DNA of 64,000 nucleotides from Paraburkholderia dioscoreae (GCF_902459535.1 NZ_LR699554.1:930001-994000), one strand, 5' to 3'; numbered from the stretch's first letter, positions 9,788 through 19,128 are shown. The notes: generated by a model from the sequence alone, not told the origin. Program-made: numbers and translations.

Positions 9788-11233
9788 TCATTTCATCGAC
9801 GCTTTCGCATGCCCGCCCGACCGATGCGACGGCACGAGCAGGCGCAACCCGCTCGCCAGGCTTGCCGCGCCGGCAAAGAAAGCGCCGCTGCCGAGCGCCA
9901 GCGTCGGCCCATGCCGGCCGGCAATCCCGAAGCTCAACGCGACCAGCGCCGCGCCGGTGGTCTGCCCAAGCAGCCGCGCGGTCGCGACAATGCCGCTCGC
10001 GCCGCCGCTGCGTTCGGGCGGTGCGCTCGCCATCAATGCTTTCAGATTCGGCGACTGGAAGAAGCCGAAGCCCGCGCCGCAAACCGCCATGCGGATGCCG
10101 ATGTCGAGAACATGCGGATGAACCGGCAGCAGCGCCAGCGACGCCATGCCCGCCGACAGCACCGCGAGGCCGATCGCGCCGAGCAAGCCCGGCGGATAGC
10201 GATCGGACAGGCTGCCCGCCAGCGGCGCGGCCAGCGCGACCACCACCGGCCATGGCGTCATCAGAAAGCCGGTTTCGACCTGACTGCGATGCAGTACACC
10301 CTCGAAGTAAAACGGCAGCGAGACGAACGCCAGCCCTTGCGCGGCGAACGAGCATACGGCCGTCACCGCCGACAGGGCGAACACCGGCCGCCTGAACAGA
10401 TCGACCGGCAGCATCGGCGCCGGGTGGCCGGTTTCGCGGCGAATCAGCAGGAGCCCGAACACCACCGCGATCGCCGCCGCGCTCAGCACCAGTTGTGTCG
10501 AAGCACGCTGGGCCGCCTCGCCGAGCGCGAAGATCAACGCAGCGAAAGTAACGACGTTCAGAAGCGCCGCGACCGGATCGAAGTTGTGCTTGCCGCGCTC
10601 GGTGTGCGGCAACGCCGGCCATGCGAAACCCAGCGCCAGCAGGCCGAGCGGCACGTTGACCGCGAACAGCCACGGCCATGCCGCGACCGACAGAATCAGT
10701 GACGCCACCGTCGGCCCGACCGCGAACGATACGCCGACGACCAGCGCGTTGGTGCCGAGGCCGCGTCCGAGCCGGTGGGGCGGATACAGGTAGCGGATCA
10801 ACGCGGTATTCACGCTCATGATCGCGCTCGCACCGAGCCCTTGCATGATGCGGGCGGCAGCGAGCAGCGGCAGCGTCGACGCCAGCGAACACGCCAGCGA
10901 CGCCAGCGTGAAGAGCGCAATCCCGCTGATGCAGATCCGCCGATGCCCGACGATATCGCCGAGCGCGGCGAGCGGCAGCAGAGTCGCGACCATCGCGAGC
11001 TGATATGCGTTGATGATCCACACCGACGCCGCGGGCGCCGCATGCAGATCCGCGGCAATGGAGGGCAGCGCGGTATTGGCGATCGCGGTATCGAGTGTGG
11101 CGAGCGCGACGCCGAGCATGATCGCGGCCAATGCTCGGCGGTTGGCGGCGGACAGCGGGGCGTCCGCAGGGAAAGGCCGGGTGGCGGAGAGACTGGGTTT
11201 GTCGGACAAGGCGTGGCTCGTCGGGTTAAGCAT
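9788..11233 (-). CDS. MFS drug-efflux transporter, DHA2 (EmrB/QacA) family
   Basis: 481 aa with about 14 predicted membrane helices. Motif C-like and DHA2 features are visible: LDTAIANTALPSIAADLHA in helix 1 and VWIINAYQLAMVATLLPLAA in helix 2, then GDIVGHRR (motif A) and RIMQGLGASAIM. It probably exports hydrophobic drugs by proton antiport at the inner membrane. The ATG at 11233 (MLNPTSHAL) is chosen because the longer frame adds an Arg-rich, non-membrane stretch; no good ribosome site is seen. No periplasmic adaptor (EmrA type) lies beside it. Confidence 0.88.
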   Translation of the reverse strand: MLNPTSHALSDKPSLSATRPFPADAPLSAANRRALAAIMLGVALATLDTAIANTALPSIAADLHAAPAASVWIINAYQLAMVATLLPLAALGDIVGHRRICISGIALFTLASLACSLASTLPLLAAARIMQGLGASAIMSVNTALIRYLYPPHRLGRGLGTNALVVGVSFAVGPTVASLILSVAAWPWLFAVNVPLGLLALGFAWPALPHTERGKHNFDPVAALLNVVTFAALIFALGEAAQRASTQLVLSAAAIAVVFGLLLIRRETGHPAPMLPVDLFRRPVFALSAVTAVCSFAAQGLAFVSLPFYFEGVLHRSQVETGFLMTPWPVVVALAAPLAGSLSDRYPPGLLGAIGLAVLSAGMASLALLPVHPHVLDIGIRMAVCGAGFGFFQSPNLKALMASAPPERSGGASGIVATARLLGQTTGAALVALSFGIAGRHGPTLALGSGAFFAGAASLASGLRLLVPSHRSGGHAKASMK

Positions 11234-11430
11234 GCCGACGCACCGCACGAGTCGAGGAGCGCGGCGCGGGAGCGGCAGGGTTGTGTGGCGTGAGGCGCGC
11301 ACGGCCTGAGTACGGCTTTCGAGGCTTTCAGGCGGGCGCGCGGCGAATGTAGCGATTGTTACAGACACGCGGAAATCGTGCTGAGCGTGCCGGAATTTCC
11401 CGCTATCGACCGCGGGCACTCACAGGCAAT

Positions 11431-14295
11431 TCACATGTAGCTCTGACCCGTGCGCCGGCGCAGCAAGTCGTCCCGCTTCTCGTTGTCCAGCACACGCTGC
11501 CACGTTCGAGCGGGCGTGTCGTAATTCGACGTGATCCCGTTTTGCAGCATCAGGTAGGTTTCGTGCCCCGTCGCTGGATCGATCTGCGCGCGCCATACCG
11601 GCGTGCCGCCTAACGTGCGCACCTCCAGCGTAGTGGGGCCGCTCGCTACGGCGTAGAAGCCATCCTTGAACAGCCACGCGGCGTTGTGCGCCGTAAGCCA
11701 TTGGCGGGCGGCGGCGGCATTGCCCTGCGCAATGTGATCCGGATAAAACAGGAAACCGGAGCCCTGCTGCGACTTCACGCCAGGCACGCTGGTGACGAAA
11801 TGCGACACGCCGTCCGGCAACGCGCTGTCCGGGTTCTGGTAGAACCGGTAAAGCTGCTCGGGACTGCCTGCCGTGGAGTTCCTGAACGTGGCGAGGGGGA
11901 CCGGAGGTTCCACCTTGTTTCCGGACGAATCGCTGAACCGCCAGCTCTGCCGGGCCGTCAGTCCGGACCGCCCCTGGGGCGGCGCGACGTAGGGCGTATA
12001 GGCTACGGCGCCTTCCGTGAGCAGCTTGCGGTCCTCGACGTGAATCATGGCACCGGTCTTCGGATCATGGAAAAACACGCCGTTGAGGCTGCCGGCGCCA
12101 GGATTCGAACCGATGTATGCATTCCCGTCGCCGTCGATGCGCAGCACCTTGTTGTAATCGCTTGCCAGATGGATGCGGCCGTCGTCGCCCATGCGGAAGC
12201 GGTCTTCTCCGCCGTTGGCCGGCGACCGGTCGATGGAGGGATAGCCTGCGGCGAAGTTCAGTCGCGCCTGATTGTCGGCGCCGCCATTGGCCCAGTCCGT
12301 TCCGATGGTCACGGGGCCCCGATAGGCGAGATGATTCGCCTGGTCATTCACTCTTTGCTGTATGTCGGCATTTGCATGCTGGTAGAACCTCGCCTGCATC
12401 AGGGCGGGATTCTCGTTCGGCCGGTAGAGTGTCTTACCGTCCTGCTGGAACGGGGTGACGAACGGACGATGCTCGGCGTCGGCCCACGCCGGGTTGTCCG
12501 GCGAGAAATGCGCCAGTTGCGGTTGCGCACCGGCAGTGCGGGTCTCGTCATAGATATCCCAGCGATAGTCCGGGTTGGCGACGTACGGCCCCAGCTTGCC
12601 GTTCTCGTACTTCTGCCAGCCGCGGATCTGCGTGTAGTCGAGATGGCCCATTGCAGCCACTTCGCCGTCGCGCGGGGCACGCGCGTGCTCGCTGCCAAGA
12701 CTGCCCTGTACGTCGACCATGTTGGGCGACGGAGCAACGTAATAGACGTAGCCCTTCTTCGCGGCCGTCGCATCGATACGCGCCTGCGCCGCGGCCCGTC
12801 CGGTGAACGTGCCGACGTAGCCGCCGCCGTCGGTGGCCGCCGGGTTGCCCGCCACGATGGAGTCGTGCAGGTCAAGGTTGGTATTGTGAAGCGGGGTGTC
12901 TTCGACCGAAAAGCCCTGCTGCTCCTTGAGCTGAGCGGGACTCGTCTGCGACGGCCGGAAAAGCGCGAATGGATGATCAGGCTGGTCCACGCCGGTGGCT
13001 CGCCTGAATTCGGTACGTGGTCCGCCGTCCCAGCCTGACGGGCCCGGCTGGTCGAAATCCGGAGGCGGAGGCAGTTGGCCCGGATCCGTCGGCGCGAGCA
13101 CGGGGGGCCGCTCGTTGCCGAAAGCGCGAAGCGCGGCATTCTGCATCATTTCCCGGTGGGCGTCCGGCGCGACGCCGGTATAGGCGCGCCAGGTGAGCGG
13201 GTCTGCATAGTAGGTCGTCCATGCCTCGGTAACGCCGCCGAAATTCGCGTAACCATGCTCGTAGAGCGCGTTGATGGCGGTGGCGAGCGAGTCGAAGCCT
13301 TGATATCTGAACGCGCCGTGACTTGTGTCGTAAAGCTGGTATTCATCGTTCCGGTAGTCTGCCGACCGGTTGACTCGCTGGATGATGATCGCATGGTGAC
13401 TTCCGTCCCCAAAGCTCAAGGTCACGTCCGTGAACGTATCCTGCGCCGTGCCCAACCCGTCGTGCGACGGAAGTGGGGTCGAAAAGTGACGTTGCAAATC
13501 GTTGACGAGAGCTCTGGGGGTTGTCAATTCATTGCGGCCCTGGCGCATTTCGTAGCCTGGCACATCACTCGGCGGCGCATCCTCGTGCGCCGTTTGCAGA
13601 CGGTGAATTTCGTCGAGTGTCGACGACCGCGTTGAGGGCGCAAGAAGGCGCCGATAAACAGCGTCGGTCGCTCCCATCAAGTCGAGCGAGCGACCCTCGA
13701 TGATCTTGTGCATGGCCAGCCAGGACAGACCCGCGCACTGATCATCCAGCACATCCGGCTGCCTGGCCGCCGAATCGAGGGTTTCTATATTCAGGCCATT
13801 CTCTCCTGCGGCGGAACCCGCGTAAGCCTGGTAAGTGTCCTCAAACGGATCGTGAACGGGAGGCGTCTGCCGCTTGACCCGGGCGTCGGGAGGCGTACCG
13901 CTCGCAACCAGAGGCGCTGCCGGCCGGTTGGCCGCAGCGTCTGCGCCCGGTCGGACACCGTGGGCCGACCCTTCCCTTCGGGCGACGTCCGGAGGCAATG
14001 GTGCCGCGCCGGACGGGTGCATGGTCGCGGCGGCCCGGCGCGTTTTGAAGACGAGGCTCGCAAAGGCGGATGGGGGGCGGGGCTGATGCGCGAGCGTGCT
14101 TGCGTTCTGCGTCTGGGACGTCACACCTTGAATTTGCGTCGAACCCTTCCGCTCGTCCTCTCCGGTTCGTGCGCCGCGCGATGCGCCAAATGACGGGGCT
14201 CGTGTTTGCCGGTCCGTTAGCTGGCCGTCCGGCGTCGCATTCGGGTTCGTATCGTTGAAATTCGTGGGGCGGTTACCTGCTGCCGAAATCGTCAT
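11431..14295 (-). CDS. Putative effector/toxin: YopT/AvrPphB-like protease fused to cholera-toxin-A-like ADP-ribosyltransferase
   Basis: 954 aa. The ATG at 14295 follows GAGAGG at good spacing. Residues 1-150 are Ser/Thr/Asn/Pro-rich, without a Sec signal or membrane segment, like a type III effector leader. Residues 180-350 resemble the C58 cysteine protease fold: DDQCAGLSW (Cys187), SHHAIII (His301) and YQLYDTSHGAFRY (Asp323). The Cys-His spacing of 114 equals that remembered for AvrPphB. Residues 441-620 align along their length with the cholera/heat-labile toxin A1 chain: LFRPSQTSP (Arg447), GYVGTFTG, YYVAPSPNMVDVQGSLG, DGEVAAMG (Glu545) and YTQIRGW, then FSPDNPAW. The last 330 residues are of unknown fold and Gly/Asp/Asn-rich. 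Toxin-domain identity rests on motif order, not a search. No secretion gene or immunity gene is adjacent. Confidence 0.8.
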   Translation of the reverse strand: MTISAAGNRPTNFNDTNPNATPDGQLTDRQTRAPSFGASRGARTGEDERKGSTQIQGVTSQTQNASTLAHQPRPPSAFASLVFKTRRAAATMHPSGAAPLPPDVARREGSAHGVRPGADAAANRPAAPLVASGTPPDARVKRQTPPVHDPFEDTYQAYAGSAAGENGLNIETLDSAARQPDVLDDQCAGLSWLAMHKIIEGRSLDLMGATDAVYRRLLAPSTRSSTLDEIHRLQTAHEDAPPSDVPGYEMRQGRNELTTPRALVNDLQRHFSTPLPSHDGLGTAQDTFTDVTLSFGDGSHHAIIIQRVNRSADYRNDEYQLYDTSHGAFRYQGFDSLATAINALYEHGYANFGGVTEAWTTYYADPLTWRAYTGVAPDAHREMMQNAALRAFGNERPPVLAPTDPGQLPPPPDFDQPGPSGWDGGPRTEFRRATGVDQPDHPFALFRPSQTSPAQLKEQQGFSVEDTPLHNTNLDLHDSIVAGNPAATDGGGYVGTFTGRAAAQARIDATAAKKGYVYYVAPSPNMVDVQGSLGSEHARAPRDGEVAAMGHLDYTQIRGWQKYENGKLGPYVANPDYRWDIYDETRTAGAQPQLAHFSPDNPAWADAEHRPFVTPFQQDGKTLYRPNENPALMQARFYQHANADIQQRVNDQANHLAYRGPVTIGTDWANGGADNQARLNFAAGYPSIDRSPANGGEDRFRMGDDGRIHLASDYNKVLRIDGDGNAYIGSNPGAGSLNGVFFHDPKTGAMIHVEDRKLLTEGAVAYTPYVAPPQGRSGLTARQSWRFSDSSGNKVEPPVPLATFRNSTAGSPEQLYRFYQNPDSALPDGVSHFVTSVPGVKSQQGSGFLFYPDHIAQGNAAAARQWLTAHNAAWLFKDGFYAVASGPTTLEVRTLGGTPVWRAQIDPATGHETYLMLQNGITSNYDTPARTWQRVLDNEKRDDLLRRRTGQSYM

Positions 14296-14882
14296 CGCTG
14301 CACCTCTCGCTGGTTTCTCACAGGTCGCGTCGCCCTTGAGCGGAGCGGGCAACTGTGACCATGAAACCAGACACGACGGAGTGACAGGTAGTAACGGGGT
14401 AAGTCAGAAAGTCCTGATTAATGCAACTAACGGTCAAGTTCGCGCAGCGTCCACAAGCTGACCGGCACCCCGCGTACTGCACGCCCTTGCTCCACAACCG
14501 CCCGGCAGGCTAGGCGCCCTGATTTGAACACGCATCGAGCCCATCGGGTCGTTCATCCGCGCGTCACGCCGCTAAAAAATAATCGTGTTGTGTCCCATCC
14601 AATGCGCATCACGCGATTCGCAGTCGTTGGTCTTGTTTGCGCAGCCGATGCACGCGCGCAGTGCCATGTAGGCGCGGCTTGCACCGCTCGTGTGCGGAAA
14701 AACGGCGCGCCGCCCTATGCAGCCGGGCATGGCATGTGCGTGAGAAGCGCTCGCGCTCGCCGGTCTCCGGTGGTCGTAAAATGTCCTACTCTGTTTCTTA
14801 ACCCGCCTGACCGGCACGCGCCTCCCGTCCGTCATCTGTGCGGTTCGCGTATGCCGCGTCGCTCATTTCCCCGGAGGCTTCG
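14296..14882. other. 587-bp divergent intergenic region
   Basis: Separates the putative effector gene (minus) from glycogen phosphorylase (plus). It is visibly less GC-rich than its surroundings near 14390-14440 and 14570-14600. I looked on the minus strand for a TTCG-N16-TTCG (PIP/hrpII) box before the effector and found none. No credible gene is present. Confidence 0.6.
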
Positions 14883-17336
14883 ATGACAGCCGTCGATCTG
14901 GAATTCGACCAGCTCAACAGTACCGTCGACGCGCTACGGCGCTCAATTTCCAACCGCATGATGTATGGCGTCGGCAAGGACGCCGTCACCGCGCATCCGC
15001 ACGACTGGCTGCACGCCGCGGCGCTCGCCGTGCGCGACCGGCTGGTCGCGCGCTGGATGAAGACCACGCGCCTGCAATACGAACAGGACGTGAAGCGCGT
15101 CTACTACCTGTCGATGGAATTCCTGATCGGCCGGACCTTTACGAACGCCTTGCTGGCGCTCGGTATCCACGACCAGATGAAGGAGGCGCTCGCGAGTCTG
15201 GGCGTCGACATGCAGATGTTGACCGATATCGAGCCGGACGCCGCGCTCGGCAACGGCGGCCTCGGCCGGCTCGCGGCCTGTTTTCTCGATTCGATGGCGA
15301 CGCTCGGCATTCCGGGTTTCGGCTACGGCATCCGTTATGAATATGGCATGTTCCGTCAGCAGATCGTCAACGGCGAGCAGGTCGAAGCGCCGGACTACTG
15401 GTTGCGCGCGGGCAATCCGTGGGAGTTTCCGCGGCCAGAAGTCACGTACATGGTTCATTTCGGCGGCCGCACGGTGCAGCGTGGCGACCATGTCGAATGG
15501 ATCGACACCGAGCACGTGAACGCCACCGCGTACGACACAGTCATTCCCGGCTACGACACGGACGCGACCAACACCTTGCGTCTGTGGTCGGCGCGCGCGA
15601 CCGAAGAGCTCGATCTGGGCGCGTTCAATCGCGGCGACTACCGCAACGCGGTCGACACGAAAAACATGTCGGAGAACGTTTCGCGTTTGCTGTATCCGGA
15701 CGACTCGACACCGGCCGGCCGCGAACTGCGTCTGCGTCAGGAATACTTTTTCGTTTCGGCGACCATGCAGGATCTGATTCGCCGCTATCAGCGCACGCAC
15801 AGCACGTTCGGGCGCTTCTCCGAAAAAGTGGCGGTGCATCTGAACGATACGCACCCCGTGCTGGCGATTCCCGAGCTGATGCGTTTGCTGGTGGACGTCC
15901 ACCATCTGCAGTGGGACAAGGCGTGGAAGCATGTCACGCAGATTTTTTCGTACACGAACCACACGTTGATGCCCGAAGCGCTCGAAACGTGGGACGTCGA
16001 AATGCTCGCGCGCCTGTTGCCCCGGCATCTCGAGATCATCTTCGAGATCAATGCGCAGTTCCTCAAGCTCGTTAGCGAGCAGTCGGGTCATGACGGCGAG
16101 ATGATTCGCCGCATTTCGCTCGTGGACGAATACGGGCAGCGGCGCGTGCGCATGGCGTATCTGGCAATTGTGGCGAGCCAGAAGGTGAACGGCGTATCGA
16201 AGCTGCATTCGCAACTGATGACTCGCGATATCTTTGCCGACTTCGCGCGCATCTATCCGGACCGCTTCACCAATGTCACCAATGGCATCACGCCGCGCCG
16301 GTGGCTCGCCCAGGCGAGTCCGCCGCTGTCGTCGCTGATCGACCAGAAGATCGGCAAGCACTGGCGCACCAATCTGTTCGAGCTGGAGCAGTTGCGCGAA
16401 CTGCGTAACGACAACGGCTTTATCGACGCTTTCCGTGATGCGAAACGGCAGAACAAGCTGCGGCTCGTGCACCGCCTCGCGCATCACACCAAACTGCATT
16501 TCGATCCCGATGCGCTGTTCGATCTGCAGGTCAAGCGCATTCACGAATACAAGCGGCAGTTGCTCAACGTGCTGCATGTGATCGTGCGCTACAACCAGAT
16601 TCGCGCGAACCCCGAGCGCGACTGGGTGCCTCGCGTGGTGCTGTTCGCCGGTAAGGCCGCGTCCGCTTACCGGATGGCCAAGACCATCATCAAGCTGATC
16701 GGCGACGTGAGCGAGAAGGTCAATCACGATCCGCTGATCGGCGATCGCATGAAAGTGGTGTTCGTGCCGAACTACGGCGTAAGCGTGGCGGAGCTGATCA
16801 TTCCGGCTGCGGATCTGTCGGAGCAGATTTCGATGGCCGGCACGGAAGCGTCCGGGACCGGCAACATGAAGCTCGCGCTCAACGGCGCGTTGACGATCGG
16901 CACGATGGACGGCGCAAACATCGAAATCTGCGATGCGGTGGGGCGCGAGAACATGTTCATTTTCGGCTACACGGCGGACGAAGTGGACCGCCTGCGTGCC
17001 ACCGGCTACCGGCCGCGGCAGATCTACGAAGAGAATCCGGAACTGCGCATGGCGCTCGACCAGATCCGCTCGGGCTTCTTCTCGCCGGACGATCCGCTGC
17101 GTTTCGCGGATATTTTCCACACGCTGGTCGACTGGGGAGATCACTACATGGTGCTGGCCGATTTTGCCGCGTTCGCGAAGGCGCAGGACGACGTGGACGC
17201 GCGCTTCGTCGACAAGCGTGCATGGACCGAAAGCGCGATCGAGAACGTGGCGGGCATGGGGCAGTTTTCTTCGGACCGCACCATCGGCGAATATGCCCGC
17301 GACATCTGGCATGTGAATCCGCTCAATATCGAATAG
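14883..17336 (+). CDS. glgP: Glycogen/alpha-glucan phosphorylase
   Basis: 817 aa, full length for the family that releases glucose 1-phosphate from glycogen or maltodextrin. The PLP-lysine region GTEASGTGNMKLALNGALTI, the catalytic-loop segment DAALGNGGLGRLAACFLDS and VKRIHEYKRQLLN are all intact. The ATG at 14883 follows CCGGAGG and is preferred to an upstream extension from 14838. It is not accompanied by other glg genes. An intrinsic terminator follows at 17370-17400. Confidence 0.96.
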   Translation: MTAVDLEFDQLNSTVDALRRSISNRMMYGVGKDAVTAHPHDWLHAAALAVRDRLVARWMKTTRLQYEQDVKRVYYLSMEFLIGRTFTNALLALGIHDQMKEALASLGVDMQMLTDIEPDAALGNGGLGRLAACFLDSMATLGIPGFGYGIRYEYGMFRQQIVNGEQVEAPDYWLRAGNPWEFPRPEVTYMVHFGGRTVQRGDHVEWIDTEHVNATAYDTVIPGYDTDATNTLRLWSARATEELDLGAFNRGDYRNAVDTKNMSENVSRLLYPDDSTPAGRELRLRQEYFFVSATMQDLIRRYQRTHSTFGRFSEKVAVHLNDTHPVLAIPELMRLLVDVHHLQWDKAWKHVTQIFSYTNHTLMPEALETWDVEMLARLLPRHLEIIFEINAQFLKLVSEQSGHDGEMIRRISLVDEYGQRRVRMAYLAIVASQKVNGVSKLHSQLMTRDIFADFARIYPDRFTNVTNGITPRRWLAQASPPLSSLIDQKIGKHWRTNLFELEQLRELRNDNGFIDAFRDAKRQNKLRLVHRLAHHTKLHFDPDALFDLQVKRIHEYKRQLLNVLHVIVRYNQIRANPERDWVPRVVLFAGKAASAYRMAKTIIKLIGDVSEKVNHDPLIGDRMKVVFVPNYGVSVAELIIPAADLSEQISMAGTEASGTGNMKLALNGALTIGTMDGANIEICDAVGRENMFIFGYTADEVDRLRATGYRPRQIYEENPELRMALDQIRSGFFSPDDPLRFADIFHTLVDWGDHYMVLADFAAFAKAQDDVDARFVDKRAWTESAIENVAGMGQFSSDRTIGEYARDIWHVNPLNIE

Positions 17337-17369
17337 CGGGCGGACTGCCTCGTTCGGGTTCTGAAGCGT

Positions 17370-17400
17370 AAAGGCCGCGTGACTGTGCAGCGCGGCCTTT
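17370..17400 (+). terminator. Intrinsic terminator after glgP
   Basis: Perfect 10-bp stem AAAGGCCGCG / CGCGGCCTTT with an 11-nt loop, continuing into TTTT. It can serve both convergent genes. Confidence 0.8.
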
Positions 17401-17444
17401 TCCATTGCCGCGAGTTGCGGCTCTCGTTGTCGTCTTTGCGGCGG

Positions 17445-18536
17445 CTACTGCACGAGCTTCTCGGCCTCGAGCGCGGCCCGCAGGCCCAGCTGGCCCTGCG
17501 GGAAATCGAAGAGCACGTCGATATTCTGCATGCCCATCAGACCGATCACGATGCGGTTGGCACCTGGTTTGACCTTGACGATCGTGACTTGCGCACCTTC
17601 ATAACGGTGCATCCATTTGCCCGATCCGATCGCCGCATTGTAGTTGCCCTGATTGAGTACCTTGCCGACGTCGTCGTCGCCGGTCCAGTTCGGCGCCTTG
17701 TCCATTTCGATGCGGATCATGTCGGTGCTGGCGGTGGCGAACACCAGCGGCGCGCAAAAGGTCATCTTGTCGGCCACGTTGACGCAACCTCTCGGCCATT
17801 GCGCCGTACCGTCCTGCAGCACGGTCATCGGCACCATCGTGTAGTCCTTCGTGATCGCTTTCGACGGGCTCAGCACCAGGTAAGGCTTCGCGAAGTTCGC
17901 ATGCACCAGATAGCGCTGCCCGACGTTGCCGGGCAAAGCACGCAGCGGTTGCGTGCAGCATGTGTCGTCCGGTTGCGCTGCGCCGATGCCGAAGAGACCC
18001 GAAAACGCCCAGCCGAATTCGGCGGTGTAGCCGTCCATGCCCACGCAGCGCCGGGAGGTGGACTGGCAGTTGACCACGTCGACGGCCTGCGCGTCGATTT
18101 GCGCCGGCTTCGTTCCCGCGATGCTCAGCGGCAATTTTACGGTCGCGCCGGACACTTGTGCGCCGTTCGTCAAGGGCAGCGAACTCACCGGCCCGGCGTT
18201 CGGATAGTTCGTGTTGGGCAAGACTGACTTCAGTACGCGCACGCCTTGCGTACCGGTATCCAGCGCGACATACACCGGCTTGCCGTCGAGTTGGATGGGC
18301 AGTCCGAGGCGCGCCTGATCTTTGTCGCCACGATCCACTTGCAGCGGAATCAGTAGGCCGTCGTTGCCGCCGTTGATCAGCGAGGCAGCCGGCGCAGGCG
18401 GCGTGGGCGTGGGGAAGGTAACGGCGCAACCGCCTAGCGCAACGAGCGCGAGGGTGACGACGAGCGCGGCCGCGCCGAAACGGCGCCGGCTGGGACGCAA
18501 ATGCCGGCGCGCGGCACCATGAGACGACAGGAACAT
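17445..18536 (-). CDS. Lipoprotein with retropepsin-like DTGT motif
   Basis: 363 aa. An Arg-rich N-terminus and hydrophobic stretch end in LGGC (lipid Cys 37), so it is a predicted lipoprotein. VYVALDTGTQGVRVL (Asp 93) looks like the single D-T-G active site of retropepsin-type aspartic proteases, and GWAFSGLFGIG plus IVIGLMGMQNIDVLFDF resemble later strands of that fold. It also recalls DUF3443 proteins of Burkholderia, which have a similar VDTGS-GLR element. Seven cysteines in the mature part suggest disulfides in the periplasm. Protease activity is a guess. The start has no ribosome site. Confidence 0.7.
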   Translation of the reverse strand: MFLSSHGAARRHLRPSRRRFGAAALVVTLALVALGGCAVTFPTPTPPAPAASLINGGNDGLLIPLQVDRGDKDQARLGLPIQLDGKPVYVALDTGTQGVRVLKSVLPNTNYPNAGPVSSLPLTNGAQVSGATVKLPLSIAGTKPAQIDAQAVDVVNCQSTSRRCVGMDGYTAEFGWAFSGLFGIGAAQPDDTCCTQPLRALPGNVGQRYLVHANFAKPYLVLSPSKAITKDYTMVPMTVLQDGTAQWPRGCVNVADKMTFCAPLVFATASTDMIRIEMDKAPNWTGDDDVGKVLNQGNYNAAIGSGKWMHRYEGAQVTIVKVKPGANRIVIGLMGMQNIDVLFDFPQGQLGLRAALEAEKLVQ

Positions 18537-18783
18537 AGATTACGCTTTGCAAAAAGGTGTTCCCTGGCGAAGTCCAGGCGTCGCGAAGCACGTCGAGGCA
18601 ATCCCACCGGATTGCCGCGGCGTGGGCAGTGAAACCGCGACGCCCGCAGGTCTGCGGGAGGGAACACGCAATAACAGGAGCGGCGACTCTACATGGCCGC
18701 TCGGGTGCAATTGCAAAGATGTGTGAAGGCTTGATGCGGGTTTGCATGCGGCCGGCAGCGGGCGCGTGCGGGTTTCGTCCGCG

Positions 18784-19128
18784 TCAATGGTCGCGGGGAC
18801 GGCGAATCACGGTCGTGTGCGCGCGGCCGAGCGTGGCGTGATCGAGTGCGGCGGTCAGCAGGCCGATCACGTCGTCGAGGGTGCGGGAAGTCACTTCCAC
18901 ACGAAACGTCACGCGCTCGTGTTGCTGGTCGACGGTGACGATATACAGGCGCAGATCGTCGCCGAGCGCGGCGTGCAGCGCGCGCCGTCCGTTTGCCGAC
19001 GAGGTGCCGGGCACGGTGACGTCGATAATGACGAGCGGCACGACGACATGCGTGCGGCGCGCCATGCGCGGCGTGCGCGAGTTGCGCGTGACGGGGAGAT
19101 CGGACGTTGCGACGGAAGTGAGCATCAT
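18784..19128 (-). CDS. Conserved hypothetical protein, 114 aa
   Basis: Reads MMLTSVATSDLPVTRN and then MARRTHVVVPLVIIDVTVPG. The second half (LRLYIVTVDQQHERVTFRVE) alternates hydrophobic residues like a beta-alpha-beta regulatory or ACT-like fold. No signal peptide or membrane segment. I do not recognise the family. The start could be the second ATG or the later Met (MARRTH). Support is coding-like composition only. Confidence 0.5.
   Translation of the reverse strand: MMLTSVATSDLPVTRNSRTPRMARRTHVVVPLVIIDVTVPGTSSANGRRALHAALGDDLRLYIVTVDQQHERVTFRVEVTSRTLDDVIGLLTAALDHATLGRAHTTVIRRPRDH

Noticed and set aside
11686..13038. 450-aa plus-strand frame inside the effector gene
   Set aside because: Arg/Val-rich antisense shadow. 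The minus frame carries clear toxin motifs, so the plus frame is not a gene.
14296..14600. Search for a PIP/hrpII box before the effector
   Set aside because: No paired TTCG elements at suitable spacing on the minus strand.
14524..14886. 120-aa plus-strand frame before glgP
   Set aside because: Arg/Cys/His-rich, overlaps the glgP ribosome site and resembles nothing.
14943..17405. 820-aa open frame antisense to glycogen phosphorylase
   Set aside because: It mirrors glgP codon structure in a high-GC genome, has His/Arg/Gln-rich low-quality sequence and no recognisable domain.
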